Below, one piece after another: positions 1-11,423 of a DNA stretch of 64,000 bases. Below the pieces are notes generated by a model. That model searched no databases. It was not told the DNA's origin and saw only the letters and a list, made by a program, of their open reading frames with translations. The stretch is taken from NCBI RefSeq assembly GCF_001649575.2, contig NC_051443.1:12878694-12942693 (forward strand), in the 5' to 3' direction. This DNA is from Kryptolebias marmoratus (Eukaryota; Chordata; Actinopteri; Cyprinodontiformes; Rivulidae). The translations under genes were made by a program, and so were the position numbers. Each line of letters opens with the position of its first letter. Position 1 is the stretch's first letter.

Positions 1-79
1 GGGGGGGGGGGGGTTATCTTTGTGTAATGTTTAACTAGTGGGTGAACAACAAAACCTGACTTTTTAAAAAAAAATTTAC
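1..79. other. Window edge with poly-G run, inside a dhx29 intron
   Basis: The first 13 bases are all G, followed by AT-rich sequence. On the minus strand this is the start of the intron after the last visible dhx29 exon, with its donor at 79-78. A homopolymer exactly at the edge suggests a contig end or sequencing artefact, although a real G-tract cannot be excluded. The remaining dhx29 exons must lie further left. Confidence 0.6.
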
Positions 80-3000
80 CATTATGTGGAGACACAGCTC
101 CTCCAGTGGGACCCGCAGAATCTCCGGAACGGAGTAATCCATGAAGGAATCGAACCTGAGGCGAAGCAGGTTAAACATTTAACTTTAACAAACTCAGTTT
201 CAGCTTCTTCAGCAAATTTTCAGCACCACACTGCATTGGTTCTCCGTTTCCCTGGAAACGCTGAGGCTCCACCTGATCGACTGGTGAGCTCCACACCTGT
301 ATTTGGGGTAGAGTCTGAAGCAGAAGCCGCTCCGGACCCGTCCTGCTCTCCCCTGCCTCTGGAGGGCGCTGGCTTTGGAGACAAACGTTTCCACCAGAGA
401 ACTCATCTGGCTGCTCTCGTGGTACCTGAGCAGAAAGGAGTGATGTATTTTTTAAAAACAGTTCATCGTAGTTATTTAGACATGAAAACACTTATAAATC
501 ATCACGGATTTTGTTATTTTAGCTGTTCACAAGTTAACACAAGCAGTAACTTATATTTAATATCAACTAAAAGTGCAGATTCTAGATTCAGATGAGACTT
601 TTGGTTATTACATTTAATTTGCAGGACTATTTTTTTCAGGACTTGAACGTAATTGGAAAATTATGTTGGCTTAGATTCAACCAGGGGTGGGCAATCCTGG
701 TCCTAAAGAGCCACCATCCTGCAGGTTTTACTTGTTCCTCTGTTCCAACACACCTGATTTGAATCAATGGGTGATTAACAGGCTTCTGCAGAACAGGAAG
801 AGGTAATTTAACCACTGAATCAGGTGTGTTGGAGCAGGGAAACAAGGAAAACATGCAGGATAGAGGCCCTCCAGGACCAGGATTGCCCACCCCTGGATTC
901 AACCATATTCAGCAAAATCGATTGGACAGAAACCTAAAAGATTGTCAAAGCTTAAACAGGTAAAACATTTAACAAAGTCCCACTAAGCATGATCTCTGAG
1001 GGTTGTACTGAAGGCAGAAACACACAGTCAGATAGAAACTGAATGCTACATGGCATTTATTGTGAAATTCTTTAGCCATTCTGCTTTAGGTCATTTTAGC
1101 AACAAGTATATGAGGCACTTATTGTAAACAAAACTGAAAGTTGAGTCCTGCTTTTAGGCTGCTTTGAATGAAAGTGTTTGCTGAAGACTAAAGACCTAAA
1201 TGTTCATAAAAGATAAGAGTTTTACATTTCATATTACAGTTTCTATATTAAATTTAAAACTTCAGCAACTGTGGCATGAATATCTCTGGGTCTGACATTA
1301 TGACCTCCACGGGATCAGCTAAACAGGATCCACAGAACTAATAACAGCCTCATCAGCTGGAATTTGACTTTACAGCTTATTAGTGGCTGTTGAGATGTGC
1401 GAAACTCAACCTGCTGACATTAACATTTAGTTCCTTGACTTTAGGTATTAATTCACAGCAACATCCAGATAGAGTAGCATTTGATGGGATTAATCAGATC
1501 GAATAATAAAGTTTCAGTAACAACAATCTGGTTCAACATAATCAGAAATTTTAAAAAAAAGTAAAAATATTATTATTTTATAGGCTCGTACTTGTTTTCT
1601 TTAGTCTTCCCACAGTCAATAACAAACACCACATCAGGGATAGTCACACCTGTCTCTGCAATGTTGGTCGACAACACAACCTAAAAAGAAAAACGACCAA
1701 ACGGGTCAAGTTTGAGATATCATTTCATCCACATGAACTGTCTCATTATGTCTAAGGCGTAATTTAAAAGTACCTTTCTGACTCCAGCAGGGGGCACTGT
1801 GAAGGCAGCAGCCTGGTCTTTAGATGAAAGCGTTGAATGAAGGGCAACGATCCTGTACCTGCACAGCGTGTGACATCACTTATTCTGTTTTCAGAGTTTG
1901 GTACATCTTATTAGAAGGCGGCGCCTCGTGATGAACTACCTGTTCTTGTCCCGAAACCGCTTGTCTGAAGAGATCAGGTCGTACAGCTGCTGGATGTGAG
2001 CCAGACCTGGGAGGAACACGAGCACGGCTCCATCCATGTCTGCGAACTGCGGGGATTTGTCTGGCAGAGGCAAGAAAAAAAAAAAAAAAGAGTCCCACAA
2101 ATTTATATCACATCGAGTGATTATGAAAGACATTGTTCTTTGAGCACCATCCAGTAGCTGTACCCAGGTAGTCGAGGAGGTCTACGAGCAGGTCCATGTT
2201 GATCTTGTTAGGGTTCATGTACTGCAGCACCCGCCGAGTTCTGCTGCTGAAGTGGTCGAGGTCTGGACCCAGATCCCAGCCGGCGGAGGAGTCCCTCAGT
2301 ATAACCTCCTGAAACAAACAGAAGGACACAAACGTATCTAAAAATAATCCACGACTTAGAAGGGGCTCAGGAGAAGTCGTTAGCATAACTGAAAATGTCC
2401 CTTAAAGAACAGCGATTACATGTAGAGGCAGAACAAACAATTCTCATCAGGATCTTAAATTCTTGTTTCATTAGGAGGGCTTGGACTATGACACAGGATT
2501 TGTTTCTCAGTGAGGAAATTCAGCCTTAAATTAATGTCCAAACGAACGCTCACTAAAGACACCGATGTGTAAAACACAACCTCTTACAAAACAAGAGTGT
2601 TTGAAATGGGAGATTACTACAAATAAAATCAACAAATTCTGGACAAAAACACCAAAAATCTGCAAAAAAGGTAAACACAGGAGGGTACAGAACCGTGGAT
2701 CTCCACCGGACACCGCTCTACCAAGAGCGCTGGTGGCGAAGGCTCAGCAGCGTGAAGATTTCTGTGACAGAAAAAAGCTGCAGAGGATGACAAGAGACGC
2801 TGACAGCCTGCTGCCCTCTGGTAAAAGGTAAAAAACCCAGCTTTTTTCCCTGGGCTGACACACATGAACCAGCTAACTATTATTTTATAAGTGCTATAGC
2901 ACAATAATTTGTTTATTTTACTCTTTTAAATCCTAAAGCAAATGTCTTTATGGCTATTTATTGACTTTTTTTACTGTTTGATTGTTGTTGTTGTTTTTTG

Positions 3001-6000
3001 CTGATTTTGTTGTGTAGGCAAACCCATGCAGTGCCAATAAAGACTATATATCTAGAAAATAAAATTAAATCTTCCAAAAGTTGCTGATCTGTTTAGAAGT
3101 TTTGTGTTTTGGCTACAAACATCTACGTTAGAACAACACAGCTGAATTCCTTAATGGCCTTTCTGCCAGTTTTACTTGATGGTTTTTGCATGTTTGCTCT
3201 TCTTGGGGGAAAAAAAACTTGGTGGCAACACCGTACTCAATGCAAAACTTAAAAAAACAACAAACAACTGAACTTAATTACAAAGTTGGTAATTAACCCT
3301 GCATCCCCTCTTCAGTGGGGCTTCTGTTCTTATTCTTCTCGGATCTATGAACTCACACTAAGGCATGCTGGGTACGTTTAACCCGGCTCACAGTACAGAC
3401 CCAAACCACTCCCAGGAGTAAAACCTCACGTAGCACCAACATTACCTGGTGTTGCAAAGCTTTGCCACCTTTTTGTGTGACACAGATGGAGACTTCTTCT
3501 TCCTCTTCTAAAATTTTCTGGCAGTACTCGGAGTCTTTTTCCAGAATGTATCCGGTCTCCTCCACTATATCCTCCAAATGAGACACCTAGAGACAAAACA
3601 AAAACAAAAACACAAACACATCTGTTTCTGTAAAAGCAGCAGAGCAGCAGCTCATGAACGATGTTAAACTTGCTGTAAAAATTTATTGCGTCATTTTGAT
3701 GCAATAAATTCTTACTGCAAAAAAAAAAAAAAACCATCTCTTTATATTTTGCTTCCAGAGCCAAACGTTCTTGTTTGTGAACACAAACTCCTCCTTTTTA
3801 CCTCCACTGGGAAAGTCCTGCCTGGGACGGTTATCACTGGGCAGCGGTTGAAGTAGCTGGAGAACTTTTGGCAGTCCACCGTGGCACTCATCAGGATGAG
3901 CTGCAGGTCAGATCGCTTCATCACGACATCTTTGAGGATGGTTAGCAGGAAGTCGGACTGGACGCTGCGCTCGTGGACCTGAGGAGGCGGGGGAAATATT
4001 TTAGCCTCGAGGAGGGAAAGGAAATCTAAGAAAAATGCGTGCTTGATCGGGGAGCTGCTAGCACCTCATCCACAATGATGTGGGTCAGCGAGCCGAGGTG
4101 TCTGTCGTGCTGGAGTTTCCTCAGCAGAACTCCGGTTGTGCAGTACAGCAGACGGGTCCAGTCCCCGGACTGATTCTCCATCCTGATCTGGTATCCACAC
4201 AGCGACGACTGCGTTCAACACAAAACATTGCAGTTAAAATACAAACTCCAAGTCCAAAAAAGTTCAGACATTGTGTAAAAATGTAAATGCAACAATTTGA
4301 CGATCTCATAAATCCATATATGTTTCACAACAGAACACAGTAAACATATCAAATGTCTATATTTTTTTCTTTTCTTTTTTTTTTAGAAATAGTCTTGTAG
4401 TTGAAAGTGTATCTGATCTGCTTCAGCTGACAGTCAGAGCACCAAATACTGAAAGCTACACATGTTTGACCTTGGATCCGGGTCCATCGTCGCTGCCCAG
4501 CTCCTGGCTGACTCTGCAGGCGAGGCTCATGGCTGAGATCCTGCGCGGCTGGGTCACCATGATGTTGCAGGGCTGAGCAGCGTCACCCCGGGTCAACATC
4601 TCCTCCAGGAGGAACTGAGGGATCTGAGTGCTCTTCCCGCTGCCCGTCTCCCCGGCCACCACCACCACCGGGTGGCGTCGCAGAGCCTCCAGGATGCGAC
4701 GTCTGTGCTGGAAGACTGGAAGCTGCTCTCGCTCTGCCTGAGTGGTTGAACACTTTTTTAAATAAATGGAGCTTTATTTAAATCGAGTCATAGTAAGAAG
4801 TGCGTTTACCTGCAGCTTAAGGGCGAGAGGAGACTCCCTCTGCTTTAGTAAGAGCTCCCTGGCTGCCTGAAGTGCTGCCGCCTCTCCCTTTCTCCCTTCA
4901 CTTTTTTCACTCTTTTCTTCCACTTCACTTCTCTCGCACATATCGAGGCCAGCCAGGTTCTCCCAGGATTCCTCGGGCTCGTCCTCACCAGCTCCGCTCA
5001 GTCCCTGTTGTCCCGGGGATGCATGCTGCTGTCCCTGACTCTGGTTCTGCTGCTGCTGCTGCTGCTTGAGCCGAGTCAGGAGTCGGGAAATGAACTGGTC
5101 TCGAGGTTTGTTGGCAGCAGTGCGGTTCGCCTCCTGCTGCTGCTGCTCATTGTCTCTCCACTCCAGCCACACGTCTCTGTAGGTCGGAGGGAGCAGCTGA
5201 TGCACCGACTGAGTGAGAGAAGTAAGAGACGAGAGCGGCTGCAGATTGAAAAAGTGAGGAGCAAAAACATGCTGTCAAACACAAAGAGCTACTGCGCAAC
5301 TTACCTGGCCTTTAACCAGGTTGTAGAGAGCCAGAGTGGCAGCCAGATGCTGCGCCTGCATGCTGTCCTCAGTCAGGATGGTTGGACAAACTTCCAAAAC
5401 ATCTTCTGTTCTCTGAACCCGCACCCTGGCGAACGCAAAGACATCATAAGAGTTAAAGATGTGTCTAAATACGGTCAAGGGGATTTTAAAGACAGTCTCT
5501 GGTATATTTGGCACATGGCTCTTTGTTTTCAGGAAATACACACACACACACACACGTGCTTACTTGCATCTCCAGTATCTGCCGGCAGCAACCTTATGAA
5601 AAGCCGGTGCTGGACTTTTGGGTAGATTCTTTCGGACCCAGTCGATCAGAAACTGTTTGGGAGACTTTCCTGTCCAACTGCGAGCTGTGTAGTCGAAGTT
5701 ACGAATGTCCTTCGGTTCATTCTTTTTCCCAACTGCAAAGAAAATAATTGTACCCTACAGTTAGCACCGCTGAGACACATAGAGCTGAACTAAACTGGTC
5801 TCAGTATCGGTGAACCAAAGATCCTGATGATGCACGAAAGCTGTCGAGTTATTTTAAACATGCACCTTTCTGTGCAGGAGGCTCCTTCTCTGCTTGTTCA
5901 AACAATCTAAAGCTGAGGTCCTCTTTGTCCTCAGTGACAGGAAGGGTCTTGTTTTCCTTCTGAGGGACATCCACTACTTTGATGGCAGGGTTGAACATGG

Positions 6001-8771
6001 GGTGGGACTCCAGCTGTTTCATTTCTAGAACGCAAAAACACACTTTTACATTAGGAGGGAACAGGATGTGTTATATGAAGTGATCAGTTTTTCAAGTTTT
6101 TGTTTACTTTTGTTCTATTAGAACATTTTGTATAGATTAGCTGCTGCTTTGCAAACGTGCAGTTTGATAGTTTTAAAAGCAGAGACGTACCTTGCTGTAT
6201 GACCCGTATTCTGTCCTGTGCCGTCCTCTGGCCCATTTTGTCTCCTTTGGTCTTGGAATTAGCTGCCATTTCTTTGGAGTCATACAGCTGAGCAGTCAGG
6301 ATCAAATACCTGTCATTCTACACAGAAATACCCAATATGTGTAAATATACAATAATACAGAAATATATTTACCACTATGAATAAGAGCTCAAGTGTTGTC
6401 TCAAAGCCTAATAAATAAAAAATTACATTGCACTGCCTCAAAAGGTTTGGAGGTAATAATAAATTGTATTTTTCCTGCTGTGCATAACTGTTTTCAGTGA
6501 ACATAAACACATCAGTTTGCAACAGAAGAATAAACTGTGTTATTTACTTGGCTGGAGGGTGGTGTTTTATTATTAAGAACCCTCTACAATGAAAAAATCT
6601 TAGGATAATATGAAAAATGCAGCTGTAAGTTTGTTTAATTCAACTTACCGGGTCAAACTTTTCTTTCAGTTCAGGGTTGCACGTCTGTCCCCCCCCTTCC
6701 TCTTCCTCTTCCTCGTCGCTGCTTTGCTCTGCGTACCTTAAGATCCAGTCCTTCATGCTTGCAGCTTCGTCCTTCTGTGTGACCTGACAAACACCACACA
6801 CACACACACACACACACACACAGTCTTAAAGTACTCTGTCACAGAACACATAGCGTCACACATAAACACACAAACCTTGGGTATCTCTTTGCGGGCATTG
6901 TTGGTCACTTTGGGGCTCTGAGCTGCAGGTTTCTGCGGAGGAGGAGGCTGGAACTTGGGCCGACTCTTCTGGTTCTCCTCCTGCAGCTGCTGGCTGAAAC
7001 CATCTGGTAACTCCTCTGTTAAAGCAGATAATAAACAGATAAGATAATAAACACACTCCACATCCTTCTTAATAATGGTCGTGAACGCTGTATTACCATC
7101 TTTGAGGTTGAGACAGAGCCAGTCGAGAGCAGAGTGGAGATCTCCTCCATACAGGACAGTACTCTTCATCGCCTCCTCGATGTGTTCTTGCTTAAAATGA
7201 AACTTCTGCAGAGCTGTGTACAGGTCCTGCAAGCATGTAAGAAAACAATAATTACCGCCAGAAGCTGAAGGTGAACTGACGGTGTTTTTGCCCTTGTCTG
7301 CGAGTGAGTCGGTTTGTCCGTACTGTTAGCAAAATATCTCATGAAGCAGTGAAAACCTTTAGAAAGTAATCCATGGATGAACATCTACAACCGATTCACT
7401 TTTAGAGTTAACATGATTCAAGATGGCTGCCTCAGCTAGTGAACTTAACACACACAACTCTTGTTATAAGTCAGCCCATTTTACAGAAGTTGAGCTCAAA
7501 CTCGATGTGGTAGTAGCTTGGAGTCATTCTTAACATATACTCTGAGCACTAATTTATTGCTTGAGATCTGTTTATAAGATTTGCCAGTAACCATTCGAGT
7601 TAACTGTGTCTGCCTGTTTGCAAAATATTTCAGGAACCCCTGAACATATTTCAATGAAACTCTTTGAAAGTAATTGATGGGTGTACATCTACAGCTGATT
7701 AACTTTTAGAGTCAACCCAATTCAAGGTGGCCGCCACAGCCAACTGATTTTAGGAAGCAAAAAATAACTATAGCTCGGCCAATTTTATAGATATTAGGCT
7801 AAAATTCAGTGTGGTAGTAGATGAGCATCACCACCAACACATGCTCTGAGTGCTAACACATCTTACAAGATCTCACAATATTGCATGAGATCGTGTATAA
7901 CGTCATTTACAAGGTTTCACCAAAACTGCTTCAACTCCTTTTCAACAAATGATCTAAGTTTAAAGCTTTGGAATAAAAGGAGGTGGGTGATATGCATTCC
8001 TTCGAGAAATGCTTGGCCTTTAATTGAAAGAAGTAATGTACAGGTGTGTTGACAATAAGGCTGGGTATCATAGTAATAGTCTTGTCCTTACCATCAATTT
8101 CTTGCTTGTAAGTCTGCCAGATATGGGCCCTTTGTCCCCGTTCTCCTGTTGGAAGTCATTGATCAGCTTGATGATCTTTTTCTCCAGATCAGCTTGGATG
8201 GACACCTGTGTTAAACATGTTAAATCATGTTTTTTGCAAATCATAAAACATAATTACAAAATGGATGTCTTAAAACACCTGGACACACTACACTTACTTT
8301 AAGAATCGACTTGTCTGAGGCCCCACCTGTGTCCACCTGGGCTGTCCCAGTAAGGCTGTAAGTCTTTGGAGCTGACGATAGGACAACACACAGAAATAGG
8401 TATATACACAGATGTCACTACAGAGCTAATGTTCATATTGGCCAGTCCAGTTCTCAGGCAGACTTGTTGACAAAAAATATCTATACTGTATAGTTATATT
8501 GTTTAAAAATAACGACCCGTTTATGTAAGAGCATGCAAGGAAGCACGGTTGTTCTGACCGGTGACAACAGTGATATTTATGTGTCTTTAATGAAGTGGAA
8601 ACCTGCTGCACCACCTTTAGACTTGCTCTCTTTGGCTGGTTTGTTAGCTTTGCTGCTGGCTGCGTGTTTCTTCGGATTCTCCACAACACCGGTCCCCGCA
8701 GCAGGAGACCCAGAGCCGCCCGCTGCTGCCGGGGGAACTTGAGGCGCCGATTTCTTCTTTTTCCCACCCAT
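80..8771 (-). CDS. dhx29: DHX29, DEAH-box translation-initiation helicase (3' end truncated by window)
   Basis: ATP-dependent helicase that binds the 40S subunit and helps 43S complexes scan structured 5' leaders. Exons in transcript order: 8603-8771, 8298-8371, 8092-8205, 7097-7226, 6876-7015, 6649-6783, 6191-6317, 5866-6024, 5564-5732, 5305-5425, 4810-5208, 4471-4737, 4065-4208, 3802-3978, 3446-3586, 2164-2308, 1940-2060, 1774-1858, 1592-1680, 297-425, 80-155. All junctions keep frame, giving 1,037 codons. Visible motifs: GETGSGKS (K614), TQPRR, DEVH (715-718, split over an exon junction), SAT (747), [20 protein letters not shown], and QRQGRAGR (991-998). The N-terminus starts MGGKKKK, like the human MGGKNKKHK start, and has a UBA-like segment at about 120-165 ([15 protein letters not shown]) and a Gln-rich linker. 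The human protein is 1,369 residues, so the HA2/OB C-terminal part is off the left edge. The gene is divergent from mtrex. Confidence 0.97.
682..895. mobile_element. Non-autonomous hAT-type MITE with perfect 8-bp target duplication
   Basis: This 214-bp near-palindromic element begins CAGGGGTGGGCAATCCTGG and ends with the inverse (CCAGGATTGCCCACCCCTG). It is flanked by identical 8-bp repeats GATTCAAC at 674-681 and 896-903. The long inverted halves include the mirrored CAACACACCTGATT and AATCAGGTGTGTTG. The 8-bp duplication and CAG ends fit the hAT superfamily. There is no coding capacity. It sits in the dhx29 intron between exons 297-425 and 1592-1680. Confidence 0.88.
2560..3065 (+). mobile_element. 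Possible 3'-end remnant of a retrotransposon in a dhx29 intron
   Basis: An open stretch of 88 codons (2565-2831) is rich in Lys/Arg and ends at TAA. It is followed by an AT-rich tail with a polyadenylation-like CCAATAAAG near 3033-3041. The layout (end of a basic ORF, then a UTR and AATAAA) resembles the 3' end of a non-LTR retroelement. I cannot assign a family and see no target duplication. It could equally be unrelated intron sequence. Confidence 0.3.
5030..5075 (-). repeat. dhx29: Coding CAG/poly-glutamine tract in dhx29
   Basis: A CTG run on the plus strand (about 5047-5069) reads as six consecutive glutamines on the minus strand, followed by a Gln/Ser/Gly mixture. It lies in the large 399-bp exon, in the linker between the N-terminal region and the helicase core. 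The human protein also has poly-Gln at this place, so the feature is conserved while its length probably varies. Confidence 0.8.
6795..6822. repeat. (CA)n microsatellite in a dhx29 intron
   Basis: About 14 uninterrupted CA units lie just upstream, in transcript direction, of the exon ending at 6876. A shorter (AC)n run is at 5538-5555 in another dhx29 intron. Confidence 0.9.
7299..8032 (+). repeat. Dimeric copy of the GTTAGCAAAATATCTC repeat family in a dhx29 intron
   Basis: Two head-to-tail monomers, beginning near 7310 and 7610, nearly fill the intron between exons 7097-7226 and 8092-8205. Shared landmarks in order: GTTAGCAAAATATCTCATGA, GATTTAACTTTTAGAGT-like, AAGATGGCCGCCACAGC-like, ATTTTACAGATATT, GTGGTAGTAG and CAACACATACTCTGAG. 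The second monomer ends with the family's terminus, GGTGGGTGATATGCATTCC (7983-8003). No protein is encoded. Confidence 0.75.
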
Positions 8772-8969
8772 GAGGTCAAATTCCCCTGTCTGGTTGTGGC
8801 TCGTTTACTCGGAAACGCGGTTTAAAAACATCCCCGAGGAGGAAAGACAGTTAAATTAACACACCGAGAGACGTGTGCTGCTTTTTTTTTTTTGTACCAC
8901 ACGGCCGCCGTAGCGGAACTGCAGAGACGACCTCGCGCTGCATTCTGGGAAACTTTCCCCTCAACAAAC
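8772..8969. promoter_or_regulatory. Bidirectional promoter between dhx29 and mtrex
   Basis: Only 198 bp separate the two divergent start codons (dhx29 ATG at 8771, mtrex ATG at 8970). The stretch is CpG-containing and has no TATA box in a sensible place. TGCATTCTGGGA at 8939-8950 matches the ZNF143/SBS-type element common in vertebrate bidirectional promoters. ACAAACATGGCGGACC at 8965-8980 resembles a YY1 site overlapping the mtrex start codon. Both protein assignments are inferred from motif knowledge. The two 5' UTRs must be short. Confidence 0.8.
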
Positions 8970-11390
8970 ATGGCGGACCCGTTCGGAGACGGCTTGTTCA
9001 GCGTGTTTGACGATGAGCAACAAAGTCCTGCCGGTAAAAAGATTCCCGCAAGCGTCTCTACGGAAACAGGGTATGTTAATTTCATGAAACAAAGTGTTGT
9101 ACGAGAAGTTATCTGGTTATTTGTATGTGTCGCGTGAACGTGGCATCATCGTGTGGGCTCGTGCAAGAAACGGTTCAAACCGAAACGAGCTAACTGCTTT
9201 ACCGGTTAAACTGAAAAGCACATAACGTGTTTAATTGTGTAGATGCTATTCAGTTTGTGGCTCTGTTCAGCTTTAGCTAAAGTTTATTTTTTTAGTGAAA
9301 CCGTGAGGTTTTTAACAGTGTGGAACTCTGTTTGGCTGACGACTTGTGTCCTTATTTGCTGTGTGTTTCTGTTGTCCAGGAAAGCTGCAGGTAAAGTAGG
9401 TTTGGACAAGGATGCAGGTCCATCTGCTCGGAACAAGAGGGAGGCGGACTGTGACGGCGGGGAGGACGTGGTGTTTGCAAAGAAGCCTCGACAGGACACG
9501 ACCAGTGACCTCAAGTAAAAAAAAACAGCTTTATTGTGCCTAACCAGACTAAAAACAGCAACACAGTGATACACATCACTTCTGTTAAATACCCTTCCCT
9601 ACACCTGTAACTAAGCTGTTTCTCTTCATTTAGGAGCTGTAATTAGTTCAGACCTGATATAGTTGTTAGTTTATTTCTGTTTAGGTTACACTGTGGGGGA
9701 AAAAAAAAACTTGTGACAAGGATGTCACATTTTCTTTACTGTCTACACATAATAATCTACAATGTTCACCCCTTTTTACTATGATTTAATGAAGCCAACT
9801 TTTTATTTTGAGGCACCTAATATAGGTGGTGCATTCACACTATAATCCTTCGAAGTTGAAAACATCCCTCTAAAATTCTATTGTCTATTGAAAGGTGTAT
9901 TAGACTTGTCAATGTTAGCTAAAACTTTAAAGGTTTCAGGCTTTGTTATAACTATAAATATAAACTAAAAAGTGTTTAAGAGGTGAAAGTTTTGTACTCC
10001 CCATTTCACATCAAACTAATGGCTTTTACAATTCTTAAATAAATCTTAGACTTTTACAAGTTACAGAGCCCAGTTTTGTATATATTTTGAGTTGTGGCTA
10101 GTTTTACACAGATGTTTCTAATGTTTATGTCATTTGTACCCTCAGTAACAATCAAATTGTGGATTTATAGCTGGATGTCAGTAATTTTCAGAAGAATCTG
10201 TTCTGTGCTCCTTTTAAGTACAATAAATTATTGTGAATTAAAAGGTCGTGGTCTTACATTTTCCACGTAAGATGCACCTGGCTGTGACATAATACTTTTT
10301 TTGTTGTTGTTTATTTCAGTCTTGCTGAGTTTATGCCCCAAGTGAAGGTGGAGCCAGTTGAAACTGTGGAAGGATGCTCACATGAGGTAAATTAAATTAC
10401 CATTTTCTCCTTTTAATTCAGTCTTTGATTTAATATTTTAACGGTTTAAATGCTAAAAATGCTGTCTTTCAGGTTGCCCTGCCTGCAGATGATGAGTATA
10501 AACCACTGAAACCAAGAGTTGGGAAAGGAGCTAAGGTATAACACACTGTCCATTCAATCTCTTTTGTGCAGCTGGTTTATGTGTTTGTGTTGAATAGATT
10601 GCATTACATTACATTTTAATTAGTTCTTTAAAATAACATGTTTTAAATGCTGCTCCAGAGCTAGTCATTAAAATATTTTCAGTTCAGCAGTAATTCAGAC
10701 TTAAAATTAGATAGTGTTGTGAATTGCTTTGGGTTTTTGTTAAGTGTGTAATATGTTTTTCTTATATCTTTATTTCTTTTGTCATTGTTTGTCCTGCAGG
10801 AATACCCTTTTATCCTCGATCCCTTTCAGCGGGAGGCCATTTTATGTATCGACAACAACCAGTCCGTGCTTGTGTCAGCGCACACTTCTGCAGGCAAAAC
10901 TGTATGCGCCGAGTAAGTATCCTTAATGAACACAGCACGGTTTAACTCGGCCTGACTCGTTCCTGGTTTATTTTCCCTCTGGATGGTGTTTTTTATTTAT
11001 TCTATTTTTCTATTAACTGACAGGATAAAGACAAATAACTTCCTTGTATGTTTTTTTACAGCACATGAACTTATCAAACACTTTCCTCCAACCTGACTTA
11101 TAAGTAACAAGTATAGTTTTTATTGCACCAACTGAAAACAAAAGGATCATAACCACTAAGTGCTATCGAGCTGAACTCTTACATTTGCCCTGTAAACCCA
11201 TACTTGAGTTAATAAATAGGCTTTTGTTTCAATAATCGTGTCAACATTATTCAGATCTGTGATTTCTGTTGTAAATTGTGCCAGACTTTGACTGTATGCT
11301 GCTACAGTGATGCTGAATTTGTAAAGTATAATGTGACTTTATGCATGTTTTTATCCCTTTATTCTGATCTCATTTTTATTATATCTATAT

Positions 11391-11423
<33 letters not shown>

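Noticed and set aside
86..595. 169-codon plus-strand open frame
   Set aside because: It runs antisense across two genuine dhx29 exons (80-155 and 297-425), whose minus-strand products match the DEAH helicase family; no domain is recognisable on the plus strand.
5008..5625. 205-codon plus-strand open frame
   Set aside because: Antisense of three dhx29 exons. The Leu-rich start is just the reverse of the CAG/poly-Gln tract.
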